From Pseudonocardiales bacterium (GTDB taxonomy: Bacteria > Actinomycetota > Actinomycetes > Mycobacteriales > Pseudonocardiaceae), in the NCBI GenBank assembly GCA_023252195.1, contig JAHEXI010000009.1, positions 1 to 64,000 of the forward strand: a stretch of DNA of 64,000 nucleotides, read 5' to 3'. A model generated the notes under the pieces. That model was given only the letters and a program-made list of their open reading frames with translations. It had not been told where the DNA came from and did not search any database. Shown here piece after piece: positions 53,020-62,582 of this stretch (positions are counted from its first letter, which is position 1; every line of letters begins with the position of its first letter). The translations under genes and the position numbers were made by a program.

Positions 53020-53739
53020 ATGAAGCGTGGCTTGTCTGGTGTGATGGTCCTTGCCCTCGGCGCGGTCGTGCTGGCTGGCTGCTCCGGAGGCAGTGAACCG
53101 GCCGCGGCAACGTCGACCAGCGCTGGATTGACTCCCGGCATCACCACCCGTGGCCTAGGAACGGCCACCACGACCCCGGACACCGTGACCATCGTCATCG
53201 GAGTCCAGACCCGGGCGCAGAGCGCGAAGGCCGCCCTTGACGCCAACACCGACAAGGCAACCGCGCTGATCAACGTGCTGAAGAGCAAGGGAGTCGCCCC
53301 AGCGGACCTGCAGACCAGCCAGCTGTCGGTCAACCCGACGTCCGACTCGGCGACTGGGCGGATTACTGGCTACGAGGTGACGAACCAGGTCACGGCCAAG
53401 CTGCACGACATCGGGGCCGCGGGCGGGCTCATCGACACCGCCGGTGACGTAGCAGGTGACGCGGTGCGGCTACAGCAACTCAGCTTCTCGATCGCGGACG
53501 ACAGCGCGGCACGGGCACAGGCTCGCGCCAACGCGGTGCGGCAGGCCCAGGCACACGCCAAGCAAATGGCCGACGGGGCTGGAGTGAGGCTGGGTCAGAT
53601 CCGCTCGATCACCGAGGTACCGGCCAGCCCACCGGGCCCCTTGGGCCGGGATGCCGCGGCCGCTGCACCCGTCCCCATCGAGCCCGGTACCCAGGACCTC
53701 ACCGTCATGGTCGAGATCGTCTACGCCATCGACCAGTAG
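53020..53739 (+). CDS. SIMPL-domain lipoprotein (DUF541)
   Basis: The protein has 239 residues. Signal peptide MKRGLSGVMVLALGAVVLAGC ends in a clear LAGC lipobox. A SIMPL domain follows (VTIVIGVQTRAQSAKAALDANTDKATALINVLKSKGVAPADLQTSQLSVNPTSD...ITGYEVTNQVTAKLHD). The protein is exported and lipid-anchored; the family's function is unclear (stress or envelope integrity). I chose ATG 53020 because the signal peptide begins there. Confidence 0.92.
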   Translation: MKRGLSGVMVLALGAVVLAGCSGGSEPAAATSTSAGLTPGITTRGLGTATTTPDTVTIVIGVQTRAQSAKAALDANTDKATALINVLKSKGVAPADLQTSQLSVNPTSDSATGRITGYEVTNQVTAKLHDIGAAGGLIDTAGDVAGDAVRLQQLSFSIADDSAARAQARANAVRQAQAHAKQMADGAGVRLGQIRSITEVPASPPGPLGRDAAAAAPVPIEPGTQDLTVMVEIVYAIDQ

Positions 53740-53799
53740 TTCTCACGGCACTGTTGCGTTAATGGAAAGTGGGCAGGGCTGAGCGCCGTGGCGCTCGAT

Positions 53800-54020
53800 C
53801 AGATGGCGTGGAGGAGTTTCGAACCGGACTGGCCGTCGAGGATGTCGACCTGGACAACCGTGAAGCGGCGGCGCTGCAGCCAGCGGGCTATCAAGTGTTC
53901 CCGATCAACCCGCTGGCCGTGTCCCGGCATCGCGATCGCTACGTAGTCAGTCGACACCTCGGCGTGTCGTTGGTGGGCACGGCGGCCGGAATACGACCAC
54001 TCTGGGTGATCCCTAGCTAG
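53800..54020 (+). pseudogene. IS110-type transposase fragment
   Basis: DLDNREAAALQPAGYQVFPINPLAVSRHRDRYVVSR matches the RuvC-domain segment before the conserved AKSD of IS110 transposases. Sequence on both sides is unrelated, so only about 50 residues survive. Confidence 0.65.
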
Positions 54021-54484
54021 CGGTAGGTAGCCGGGATCGCCTCGAACTACGTGGTCACGCCCTGGGAATCTCCGTGGCGACCCCTGGATTCTCCTCGAAC
54101 CGCGCTTGTGCCGCTCCGGTGCTGGCTGCGATTGGGTCGGCCCACATCCGGTGGTCGGCTGCGTCGCGGGCAGTGTCCCCCCGCACCTGAGCGGATCGTC
54201 AGATGGGTCTCCTCCCAGCAGCAAGGTGGCTCGCGTGCATCTCAGACGATCCTCGCTGAAACGTTCGACCTAAGTACTCGACTTCTGGAATCTTCGTATC
54301 TTTCGATCCTGACTAAGTAGTAGAAAATCGGCTCCCACAGCTAGGTGGTGGCGTGCAAAGTTCTAGGGAACGAACGCATGTTGTCATGCGACCTTTTTCT
54401 GGCATGGTGGGATACGCCGAGTCGACAATGTGTCGATGTGGTGTTCTGTTCCAGGACCTGGTGCCACTTACGAGGAGGATCTGA

Positions 54485-54706
54485 ATGCCTGATGCATTGA
54501 GCCTTGCCGAGCTTGACGAGCAGCACGTGGAGCTGGTGCCTGCTCGTACCGTCCTGTCGCTGTTCGTGAGCGACGGCAGCCCGGGCGACGGATCCGACGG
54601 CCGCGGCGCCGGAAGCACCATCACCAACGACGGCATTGGATTCACCCAGTACGCCACCCACGGTATCGGTACCGGTGGTGCGGGCGGCGCCGATAGTGAC
54701 GGCTAA
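54485..54706 (+). CDS. Small leader-type peptide, possible RiPP precursor
   Basis: The peptide has 73 residues, with GAGGAGG upstream of the ATG. The N-terminal half (LSLAELDEQHVELVPARTVLSLF) looks like an acidic helical leader. The C-terminal half is a Gly/Ser/Asp/Thr-rich stretch (SDGSPGDGSDGRGAGSTITNDGIG). No modification enzyme is visible nearby; the next gene is a disrupted TetR. It might be an orphan precursor or a small secreted or regulatory peptide. Confidence 0.6.
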   Translation: MPDALSLAELDEQHVELVPARTVLSLFVSDGSPGDGSDGRGAGSTITNDGIGFTQYATHGIGTGGAGGADSDG

Positions 54707-54792
54707 TTTCCCCTTCAAGTCAAGTTGGTGTGGGGGAGGCGATTCACGTCATCGCGCAGTGAGGGAACCCGTCGAACCGACGCAACGGTGAA

Positions 54793-55457
54793 TCAGTTAC
54801 TCGGCCCCTCAGGACTGCGGCGACTCGCCGCGTCAGCCAGCGTCACTCGGATGCATTCTCGAAGCTGCGATTCCAGCCGCTGTATCGGAAGCCCTTGGGG
54901 ATCGAAGATCGTCTGTACTGTTAGTCCGTCCACGTGGGACACGAGCACTCGAGCGATACGCCGCGCCTCGGTCTTGACCCACCGTCGGTCCGGGTACACC
55001 GCCTGGACCGCCTGCTCGATGACGTCCAACCACAGTCCGTAGCGGACTTGGGCTTCGACGCGCAGGGCGGGCTGGCCAGCGGCCAAGCCGAGGAAGGTGA
55101 ACCACACGATGGCTTCGGTGTGTTGGCGGGTGTTGACGGGGACGGCCTGCAGTAGCGCGCTCGTCAGGGCCTGCGTCGGATCGAGTTGGGCAGCCAGGGT
55201 GTCCTGCATCCGCTCCATGGCCTCGTCGAAGACCAGGCGGAACGCGGCTAGCAAGAGTTCCTCGCGGTTATCGAAGTAATGAGCGAGCACGCCAGCGGAC
55301 CAGCCGGCTTCGCGGGCGACCGCTCGTGTCGTGAGGCCATCCATGCCGTCTCGCCCGACGACCCGCCATGCGGCGCGGACGAGCTCTCGGCGACGGGCGT
55401 CGTGGTCGACGATGCCCTGTCCCGGTTCATTGGACGGGAAGTCACTCTCGCCTCCAT
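54793..55457 (-). pseudogene. TetR-family regulator, frameshifted N-terminus
   Basis: The HTH region RRRELVRAAWRVVGRDGMDGLTTRAVAREAGWSAGVLAHYFDNREELLLAAFRL and C-terminal ligand domain are intact. But the frame through RRRELVRAAW has no start codon. A start with AGGGGAGT ribosome site (ATG 55457, MEARVTSRPMNRDR) lies in another frame, implying a one-base lesion near 55420. The internal ATG 55344 would omit helix 1. It was probably inactivated together with insertion of the adjacent IS1380. Confidence 0.65.
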
Positions 55458-55464
55458 ACTCCCC

Positions 55465-56290
55465 TCAAATGCCAAAACTCGAGGAGTGGTGGCCCGACAT
55501 CGAGGGACTGGCTCCGACCGAACACATCCAGGCGGGGCGCATCGATACCGGAGATGACCGCGACGTCGTCACCCAGGAGGACCTCGGGCTGGTGTCACCC
55601 CCGCGCGCTTTGGCGTGAAACAGGCCGGCCAGGGCGCCGGCGGCGCGGGTGAGGTTGTAGGCGATGGCTGCCAGCGTGAGCCAGGCCGCGTTCGCGGCGA
55701 ATGATGCCGAGGGCATATGGGCCATTGCTGAGTCTTTGAGGTCTGCGTTGACCTGTTCGATGATCGCGTGTTGGCGGTGTTGTGTCTCGGCGGCCACGAG
55801 TTGCAGGGTCGAGTCGGTGATGAACGCGTGGTAACGCCAGGCGGTGAACAACTCGCCCTGGCCGGGGGCGACGTTTTTGTCTTTCACCCGCCGGACGATC
55901 AACCGGACCGTGAGCTGCTCGGATTTCCGCCGCGACCGATATGCGGTGTAGGTGGTTTCGGCGATTTCCGCGTCGGAGATCCACTGCCCGCTGACCTCGT
56001 CGTAGATCGCCTGCGGGTAGGCGATCGGAACCCAGGAGTGCGCCTCGATGGCCTCGATCGCGGCCCGGACCGGGCGGGTCTGTTTCGTGGTAATCGAAAA
56101 ACGCACGCCAGCCCGGACACAGGCGCTGACCACGGCGTGGCTGTCGAACGCCGAGTCCATCCGGGCCAGCAGCACGCCGGTGGCCCCAGCCTGACGCGCG
56201 GTGGTGATCGCCTCGGCGACGAAGCTGGCCGCGCCCTTGGCCGAGCCCGCCGAGCCCCGACTCAGCCGGGTACCGACAATCACCGGAGCC
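55465..56290 (-). pseudogene. IS1380-family transposase, truncated
   Basis: The remaining part covers GVLLARMDSAFDSHAVVSACVRAGVRFSITTKQ, WRYHAFITDS and EQVNADLKDSAMAHMPSASFAANAAWLTLAAIAYNLTRAAG, typical IS1380 DDE core and C-terminus. The first 170 or so residues are missing and a remnant of the 5' part is out of frame at 56290-56400. Confidence 0.85.
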
Positions 56291-56534
56291 GCGATCGGCG
56301 TTCACCTCGTAGATGCCCTTCGCACTTGGCCTGATGGACCCTAGACAAGTCCCATCTTCCCAGCTCGGAGGGCATCTACCCCTATCCGACACCCCTCACA
56401 CCGCACTTTCACCGGTGGATCCAGGCTGAGAAGTGGCAGATCGAAGCGGCTAGAGCGTTTCAGTTTGCCGAAAGCGAAACGCGGTTCGCCAGCCAAGGAC
56501 CATGCAGAGCAGGTCGGGGAGGGAGAGTAGCGCG

Positions 56535-56987
56535 GTGACGACGGAGGTAGCGGTGGCGGCGATGCTGACGGTGGCGCTGGAGGAGGCGCGGCAGGGCCTG
56601 GCCGAGGGCGGTATCCCGATCGGGGCGGCGCTCTTCGGCCCGGACGGTGAGCTGCTGGGGCGCGGCCACAACCGTCGGATACAGGACGGCGACCCGTCGA
56701 TGCACGCGGAGACGGCGGCCTTCCGCGCGGCCGGTCGGCTGCGCGACTACAGCCGTATGATCATGGTCACCACACTGTCTCCGTGCTGGTACTGCTCGGG
56801 GCTGGTACGGCAGTTCGGCATCGGCCAAGTGGTGATCGGCGAGTCGGTGACCTTCCACGGCGGTCATGACTGGCTGGCCGAGCACGGAGTGAAGGTGACT
56901 GTGCTGGAGGACGCCGCCTGTATCGCGCTGATGCGGGACTTCATCGCTTGCCGCCCCGAGCTGTGGCACGAGGACATCGGCGAGTAA
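56535..56987 (+). CDS. Nucleoside/cytosine deaminase
   Basis: The protein has 150 residues, from GTG 56535 (GGGAGGGAGAG upstream; ATG 56502 is an alternative). Zinc-binding motifs HAETAAF near residue 57 and SPCWYCSGLV near 79 identify the CDA fold with catalytic Glu. Overall it resembles yeast-type cytosine deaminases, with a C-terminal FIACRPELWHEDIGE. It deaminates a free base or nucleoside for pyrimidine salvage. It looks intact. Confidence 0.85.
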   Translation: MTTEVAVAAMLTVALEEARQGLAEGGIPIGAALFGPDGELLGRGHNRRIQDGDPSMHAETAAFRAAGRLRDYSRMIMVTTLSPCWYCSGLVRQFGIGQVVIGESVTFHGGHDWLAEHGVKVTVLEDAACIALMRDFIACRPELWHEDIGE

Positions 56988-57038
56988 AGAGCAGGATCAA
57001 GATCTCACCGCGCAACAATTACCGCCGGCTCGACGCTG

Positions 57039-58119
57039 TTAAGCCGGTTTGGCGACTTCCCATGATGGTTGAGTGTTGAGCGCCTCGGCCTCGAACCCGG
57101 CAGTCTTTCGGTACTGCATTGCGATCGAGTCGAGCTCGTCGTTGGTCATCACGTCTTCGATTCTGGTGAAGCCGTTCGGTGCGCGTTGCTCGACCAGCTG
57201 CAGCACCTGCTCGGGCCCACCTTGTCGGTTAGACAGCACCAGTGCGTTCATTCGCTCCCGGCAGGCGCCCTCATAGGCGGCGAGCCCGGCCACCGGATCG
57301 TCGGCGCGGGCCAGCTCCCAGGCCAGCATCCGACCGTCGATGATCGCCTGGGTGCCTCCGTTGGAGCCGAACGGGTACATCGGATGCGCGGCATCGCCCA
57401 GCAGGTTGACCCGACCCGTTCCCCAGTTCGGCAAAGGGATCCCGGTCCACCATCGGGTACTCCCAGATCCGCGGCGCGGCGCGCACCAGCGCTGGCACAT
57501 CGAGCCAGTCGAAGCTTCGGTCCGCCACGTGCGGCAGCACATCGTCTAACCCGCCCAGATGGTGCCAGTCCCCGAGCGGGGCGTGGGTGGGTTGGCCTAG
57601 CCGTACCCCGACCCCCCAATTCACCAGCGACCGGCCCCGCTGCTCGGCGCCCCTGGAGACCGGGTAGACGACCACAACCGGGTTAGCCGGATGCCGTTCC
57701 AGATCGGCGGACCCTCCTCGGGGTGCAGTTTCGCGCGCACCGCGGAGTTGATGCCATCGCCACCGACCAGCACGTCGGCCGACTCGATCACCAGACGACC
57801 GGACTGCCGGTCGCGCAGCTCGACCGACACCCGCGCATCGCGGTCCTCGAAGCGCTCAACAGCCAGCCACGCAGATCCGGCTACCGAAGCGGTCGTGAGA
57901 GATCAGCTCCATGGTAGGGATGCCGGTGGCCGCCAGTTCGTCGGCCAACCCCAGCTCGACCAGTTCGCGGGTGGCGTGCGGGAGGACGTTGATGCCGACA
58001 CCGAGTGCCCACAGCTCGCGAGCGGCCTCAACGACTCGCACCTCGATACCCGCCGCGTGCAGGCTCAACTGCGCTCGCCAGGGTGAGGCTGTGATGGCCG
58101 CTGCGTGGGATGTACCCAT
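57039..58119 (-). pseudogene. FAD-dependent monooxygenase, multiply frameshifted
   Basis: Pieces in different frames are recognisable: LSLHAAGIEVRVVEAARELWALGVGINVLPHATRELVELGLADELAATGIPTMELISHD, then DVLVGGDGINSAVRAKLHPEEG, then RVNLLGDAAHPMYPFGSNGGTQAIIDG. These are the substrate-side, DG and GD motifs of class A flavin monooxygenases (PhzS-like). The N-terminal FAD GxGxxG is damaged. At least three lesions make it inactive. Confidence 0.85.
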
Positions 58120-58217
58120 GTGGTCGATTGGACCAGCTCGATCGTGAGCAGACGATACGTTAGGCGACGTTGGGATGTCTGTTCGCGAGCGAGCCGACGT
58201 GCGGAGGAGACCTGTCC

Positions 58218-59852
58218 ATGGCGCACACGTCCTCGCAGCAGGCGGCGGTTGACAACCCGCCGAGCTTCCGGCGCGATGTCGGTTTCATGGCTCTGATGTT
58301 TGTTTCGCTGGGCTCGATCATCGGTTCGGGCTGGCTGTTGGGGGCGTTGACGGCGGCCACGTCGGCTGGTGGGGCGTCGATCGTGTCCTGGCTGTTAGCT
58401 GGAGTGATCATCGTGTTGCTGGCGTTGGTGCACTCGGAACTCGGTGCGGCCTACCCTCTCGCGGGGGGCACGGGGCGATGGCCGCGGTTGGCGTTCGGTT
58501 CGCTGGGTGGGTTCACAGCCGGCTGGGTGGCCTGGCTTCAGGCTGTGACGATCGCTCCGATCGAAGTGGAGGCGGCGCTTAGCTACCTGGACCACAAGTG
58601 GCACGGACTGATCAACGATGTGGGTGCACTCACACCAAAGGGCTTGGGTACGGCCACCGCGCTGATGTTGCTCTTCACCGTCATCAACATCCTCGGAGTG
58701 CGGTGGCTGGCGGAGAGCAACAGGATCGCGGTGCTCTGGAAGTTCGCGGTACCGGTACTGACGGTCGTCGTGTTGATCGTGGTGTCGTTTCAGGTTTCGA
58801 ACTTCACCGCCGGCGGCGGTTTTGCGCCCTACGGTGCCCACGGGGTGCTTGCGGCCCTACCGCTGGGTGTCGTGTTCGCGTTGCAGGGTTTTGAGCAAGC
58901 GGCGCAGATGGCCGGTGAGGCACGTGACCCACAACGTAACGTCCCTCGTGCTGTGATCGGTGCGGTGATCGTGGGCACCGTGCTGTATCTGGCACTGGAG
59001 GTCGCCTTCATCGGCGCGCTGAATCCCCACAATCTCGCGCAGGGCTGGGCGAACCCGGTGGGTAAGGGTGACTTCGGTCCGTATGCGACGCTGGCCACCG
59101 GTCTCGGATTGGGTTGGCTGGCGGTCATCTTGTACATAGATGCGTTCATCTCACCGGCGGGCACTGGCCTGATTTATGTGGGAACCTCCGCGCGGTTGTC
59201 CTACGCGTTGGGCCACGCCGGCTACGTTCCGAAGGGTGTTAGCCAGATCAGTAGTCGCGGTGTTCCGTACACCTCGATCATTCTGGCCTTCGTTGTGGGC
59301 CTGATCTGTTTTTTGCCTTTCCCGAGCTGGCATAGCCTGGTCTCGCTGGTGACCTCGGCGACAGTGATCATGTATGCGTTCGCACCGATCACGTTGCTGG
59401 CTCTGCGTAAGACTGATGCCGATCGCGTCCGCCCGTATCGGGTGCCGGTCGCCCCGGTCGTGGCGCCGCTGGCGTTCATCGCCGCGAATGAGATCATCTA
59501 CTGGACGTCGTGGTCCACGGTGGAAAAGCTGATGCTGGCCATCGCCGGCGGCTACGTGATATTCGGGATCTCCTACGCGTTGGGTCGCCCGTTCGAGCGA
59601 CCGCCCCTGGACCCGCGATCATTGGTGTGGATTCTTCCGTGGTTCGCCGGCCTGACCGTGATCTCCTATTTCGGGCAATACGGCGGAACGAAGCTCATTC
59701 CTGAATGGGTCGACCTCGGCGTGGTGGCCGCGTTCAGTCTGGTGATCTGCTATGTGGCGGTCCGGCTCAGCCTGCCCAGCCACCGAGTCGCCGCCGCCGT
59801 GGCGGCCGACGAGCACGAAGTAGCGCTCCAACCCGAGCTTAAGACCGCGTGA
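58218..59852 (+). CDS. APC-family amino acid permease
   Basis: This 544-residue inner-membrane transporter has about twelve helices. The first carries FRRDVGFMALMFVSLGSIIGSGWLLGAL, with the GSIIGSGW substrate-binding break of APC carriers, and FAPYGAHGVLAALPLGVVFALQGFEQAAQMAGEARDPQRNVPRA is also typical. It starts at ATG 58218 with GGAGGAGA upstream. Substrate unknown; an amino acid is likely. It is divergent from the dead monooxygenase. Confidence 0.93.
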   Translation: MAHTSSQQAAVDNPPSFRRDVGFMALMFVSLGSIIGSGWLLGALTAATSAGGASIVSWLLAGVIIVLLALVHSELGAAYPLAGGTGRWPRLAFGSLGGFTAGWVAWLQAVTIAPIEVEAALSYLDHKWHGLINDVGALTPKGLGTATALMLLFTVINILGVRWLAESNRIAVLWKFAVPVLTVVVLIVVSFQVSNFTAGGGFAPYGAHGVLAALPLGVVFALQGFEQAAQMAGEARDPQRNVPRAVIGAVIVGTVLYLALEVAFIGALNPHNLAQGWANPVGKGDFGPYATLATGLGLGWLAVILYIDAFISPAGTGLIYVGTSARLSYALGHAGYVPKGVSQISSRGVPYTSIILAFVVGLICFLPFPSWHSLVSLVTSATVIMYAFAPITLLALRKTDADRVRPYRVPVAPVVAPLAFIAANEIIYWTSWSTVEKLMLAIAGGYVIFGISYALGRPFERPPLDPRSLVWILPWFAGLTVISYFGQYGGTKLIPEWVDLGVVAAFSLVICYVAVRLSLPSHRVAAAVAADEHEVALQPELKTA

Positions 59853-59996
59853 CACGCCTGGCCCGTCCTCAGCGAGGACCACCCGCAACCCGGTTATAGC
59901 CGAGACATCACCGTCACGACCGCACGCTCGGCCCCGACCCTCCCGCCGCGCAGCAGCGCGTTTGGCCACGCCCACTGAAGCGATGGTCGATCGAGG

Positions 59997-60047
59997 TGCA
60001 ACTCTCGGGTTGCGTCTGGAGCGGCGATGTGCAACCCTGGAGTTGCA
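59997..60047. promoter_or_regulatory. Twin operators for ArsR-type regulator
   Basis: TGCAACTCTCGGGTTGCG (59997-60014) and TGCAACCCTGGAGTTGCA (60030-60047) share the TGCAAC-N6-GTTGCR pattern and are 33 bp apart, about three helical turns. The second ends 5 bp before the SRPBCC start codon. Confidence 0.75.
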
Positions 60048-60051
60048 TAAA

Positions 60052-60303
60052 ATGGCGGCGGTGAAGGAGTCCCCTCATGAGTCAGACCGGATCGAACGCG
60101 AAACCCTGATCGCGGCACCCCTGGAGCGGGTCTGGTCGCTGGTGGCCGAACCCGGATTCTGGGTGGCCGACAAGGCGAGCCTGTCTGGCACCGTGGCCAA
60201 AGAAGGCGAGTCGATGGTGGCGAAAAACGCCGAGTACGGCGACTTCCCGGTGCGCGTGGAGAAGGTTGAGCCGCCGACGTACCTGGCGTACCGCTGGGCG
60301 TGA
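60052..60303 (+). pseudogene. SRPBCC/AHSA1-type gene, 3' half deleted
   Basis: The N-terminus is typical of AHSA1-like lipid-binding proteins (RIERETLIAAPLERVWSLVAEPGFWVADKASLSGTV...VRVEKVEPPTYLAYRWA) but stops after 83 residues, where the family has about 150. The missing C-terminal helix would close the hydrophobic pocket. The stop overlaps the ArsR start by GTGA, so a deletion fused the remnant neatly onto the regulator. Confidence 0.7.
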
Positions 60304-60653
60304 CGGACGAACGTCGCGGCGCCGTCGAGGCGGTCGGCAGCGTCCTCGTCGCGCTGGCCGACCCGATGCGACGTCAGCTGCTTGATCTGCTCGCCGCACA
60401 GGGCGAGGCCACCGCCACGACGCTCGCCGAACGACTTCCCGTCTCGCGGCAGGCGGTAGTCAAACACCTCGCCGTCTTGGACGCCGCCGGGCTGGTTTCC
60501 GGCAGCCGGGTCGGACGCGAGGTGCGGTACGCGGTGCGGCCCGCGGCGCTGGACGCGACGGCGCGGTGGATGGCCACGCTCGCGGCCGACTGGGATCGGC
60601 GGTTGGCGAACATCAAGCGCGTCGCTGAGGCAGCGGAGCCGGATTCGCGCTAG
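60300..60653 (+). CDS. ArsR-family transcriptional repressor
   Basis: The protein has 117 residues and starts with GTG. The winged helix LADPMRRQLLDLLAAQGEATATTLAERLPVSRQAVVKHLAVLDAAGLVSGSRVGREVRYAVRP covers residues 18-80. It lacks the metal-binding Cys box of ArsR/SmtB, fitting the subgroup paired with SRPBCC proteins. It probably binds the twin TGCAAC sites upstream. Confidence 0.9.
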   Translation: MTDERRGAVEAVGSVLVALADPMRRQLLDLLAAQGEATATTLAERLPVSRQAVVKHLAVLDAAGLVSGSRVGREVRYAVRPAALDATARWMATLAADWDRRLANIKRVAEAAEPDSR

Positions 60654-60763
60654 TGAGAAGCAGCGTTCGTCAAGTAACCAGCAAAGGGAGGAACACGGTG
60701 CAACTTCGGCACGGCCAGAAACTCATGAGCTTGGACCTGAACCGGAAGGTGGACATCTCGCAA

Positions 60764-60900
60764 TGAAGACAGCCCCGATCGTATTGCCGCAGGAGTAGGA
60801 GGCAGCGCGTCAGCAGCTGCTTGTGAAGGAAAAGGAGGTGACCCGTGCCCGTGACGCGTTGGCCGCCGAGCGTCGGCGGATGCCGTGGCTGGCCGTCCAT
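60764..60900 (+). pseudogene. DUF899 thioredoxin-like gene fragment
   Basis: It begins MKTAPIVLPQE, then TAG replaces the usual Trp codon, followed by EAARQQLLVKEKEVTRARDALAAERRRMPWLAV. This is the N-terminal signature of DUF899 proteins. The rest of the gene is lost, and the sequence to 61094 has no gene. Confidence 0.7.
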
Positions 60901-61094
60901 CGCCGCGTTGAGCACGGTCGCCGGAGCCTCCTGCTGCCCGTCCTCCCAGCCAGCTTCGAGCCGCGGGCGCTGAGCGTCGTCCCGGGCAGCACGTCTCGCG
61001 CGTGCTCCGCCGAACCCTGGCATTGCTCCGCAACCGCATCAGCAGCCCAGAATGATCACATCTCAAGCTGGTGATGGCAGCTGCTGGCGGTTTG

Positions 61095-62333
61095 CTAGGA
61101 CTCGACTTGCTCCATCGCGCGGCGCGCGAAGGCCGGGGCGTGCTCGGGTCGGAAGCCGAGGCCCAGCAGTCGGGCTGGGATGTATGACAGCTGGGGGAAC
61201 CGCGCGAACAGCTTGATCATCGGCGGGGGCGGCCCGTTGCGCTTGCCTGCCATCACCGGGCGCATCACGGTCTGGTGCAGGATCCGCTGCAGCCCCTGCA
61301 CCAGCATCGTGGGCAGCAGGCGGCGCGACCGGACCTTCGCCAGGTCGGCGGGGGTCGGCCGGCCACGGCGAAGCGGCTCCGCCAGCAGCGTTGCAGCGGC
61401 GACGGCGTCCTGCACGGCCAGGTTGATGCCCACCCCGCCGACCGGCGACATGGCGTGCGCCGCGTCGCCGATGCAGAGCAGGCCGTCGATGTGCCACTCG
61501 CTTAGCAGGTTCAGTCGCACGTCGAGGAACTTGACGTCGTCCATCGTCGCCAGCTCGTGCACCCGATCGGCGAACTCGGGACAGACTTCGGTCACGTTGG
61601 CTCGGAACGCCTCGATGCCTTCCTTGCGGAGGTCGGCGCCCTTGGGCGCAAGGTAGGCGATCTGGAAGTAGCCGGTGCGCGGCAGGGGCACGGCGAACCG
61701 GCGATTGCGCAGCCGCGGGGTGAGCATGTCTTGGCCTTCGTCGTCGTGGCGGGAAAGGCGGAACCACCAGACGTCGAACGGGCAGTCGTACTCCTTGGGC
61801 TCCAGGCCCGCGTCGCGCCGGGCCAGCGACCAACGGCCGTCGGCGGCGATGACCAGGTCCGCGCGGAGCTCACCCTTGGTGCCCTCGGCTGTCTTGTAGC
61901 AGATCCCAGCGACCCGGCCGCCTTCGCGGATCAGGCCGGTCACCTCGGTCTCCATCCGGAGCGTGAACGTCTTTTCGTTGGCGGCGCTGTCGGCGAGCAG
62001 GTTGAGGAAGTCCCACTGCGGCACCATTGCGATGTACGGGTGCGGCACCTTCAGCCGGGTCATGTCGGCCAGCTTCATCATGCCGCCGTCGTCGGTGGGG
62101 AACCCGGCTGAGGTGAGCTCGCTGTGCGGCACGGCGTCGAACTTCTCGCCCAGCCCCAGCTCGTCGAGCAGGGTCAGCGTTGACGGGTGCACCGTGTCGC
62201 CGCGGAAGTCTCGCAGGAAATCGGGGTGCTTTTCCAGCACCGTCACCTCGACCCCGGCCCTGGCCAGTAGCAGCCCTGCCACCATGCCGGCCGGGCCGCC
62301 ACCTACCACCACGCAGCCCGTGCGCTCGGTCAT
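61095..62333 (-). CDS. Class A FAD-dependent monooxygenase
   Basis: The protein has 412 residues, starting at ATG 62333. The FAD-binding CVVVGGGPAGMVAGLLLARAGVEVTVLEKH (residues 6-35), the DG motif LVIAADGRWSLAR near 165 and the GD motif LLCIGDAAHAMSPVGGVGINLAVQDA near 290 are intact. It probably hydroxylates an aromatic or polyketide-like substrate using NAD(P)H and O2. The substrate is unknown. The gene is complete, unlike the related gene at 57 kb. Confidence 0.92.
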   Translation of the reverse strand: MTERTGCVVVGGGPAGMVAGLLLARAGVEVTVLEKHPDFLRDFRGDTVHPSTLTLLDELGLGEKFDAVPHSELTSAGFPTDDGGMMKLADMTRLKVPHPYIAMVPQWDFLNLLADSAANEKTFTLRMETEVTGLIREGGRVAGICYKTAEGTKGELRADLVIAADGRWSLARRDAGLEPKEYDCPFDVWWFRLSRHDDEGQDMLTPRLRNRRFAVPLPRTGYFQIAYLAPKGADLRKEGIEAFRANVTEVCPEFADRVHELATMDDVKFLDVRLNLLSEWHIDGLLCIGDAAHAMSPVGGVGINLAVQDAVAAATLLAEPLRRGRPTPADLAKVRSRRLLPTMLVQGLQRILHQTVMRPVMAGKRNGPPPPMIKLFARFPQLSYIPARLLGLGFRPEHAPAFARRAMEQVES

Positions 62334-62396
62334 CCCGATCACCCTGTTTTCATCATCCGTTGAATATCTTGAGGATGCCCCTGGACCGGCTGTGCG

Positions 62397-62582
62397 TCAA
62401 GCACTGTGACGACGGATACGCTGATCAGGCGACGAGCGAGACATCTGCGGCTCCCGCACTTTGTGATCTTCAGGAGCGTGTCCTTCAGGTCCTGGCTGGG
62501 CCGGAGCCAGGACCTGGTAGCGGGCTAGCATGCCAGCAATGATGTGGTCGCTGACGTGGCAGTGGAACTGCCAGATCCCAGG
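62397..62582 (-). pseudogene. C-terminal fragment of multicopper oxidase
   Basis: GIWQFHCHVSDHIIAGMLARYQVL contains the HCHxxxH...M type 1/type 3 copper ligands at the end of multicopper oxidases. Upstream sequence does not continue the protein, so only this end survives. Confidence 0.75.

Noticed and set aside
55345-55457. Alternative intact TetR start upstream
   Set aside because: The coding frame has no ATG, GTG or TTG before a stop codon. The only good start lies in another frame, so a frameshift is the simpler reading.
61063-61833. Long minus-strand Arg/Pro-rich frame inside the intact monooxygenase gene
   Set aside because: High-GC shadow frame of the monooxygenase at 61095-62333.
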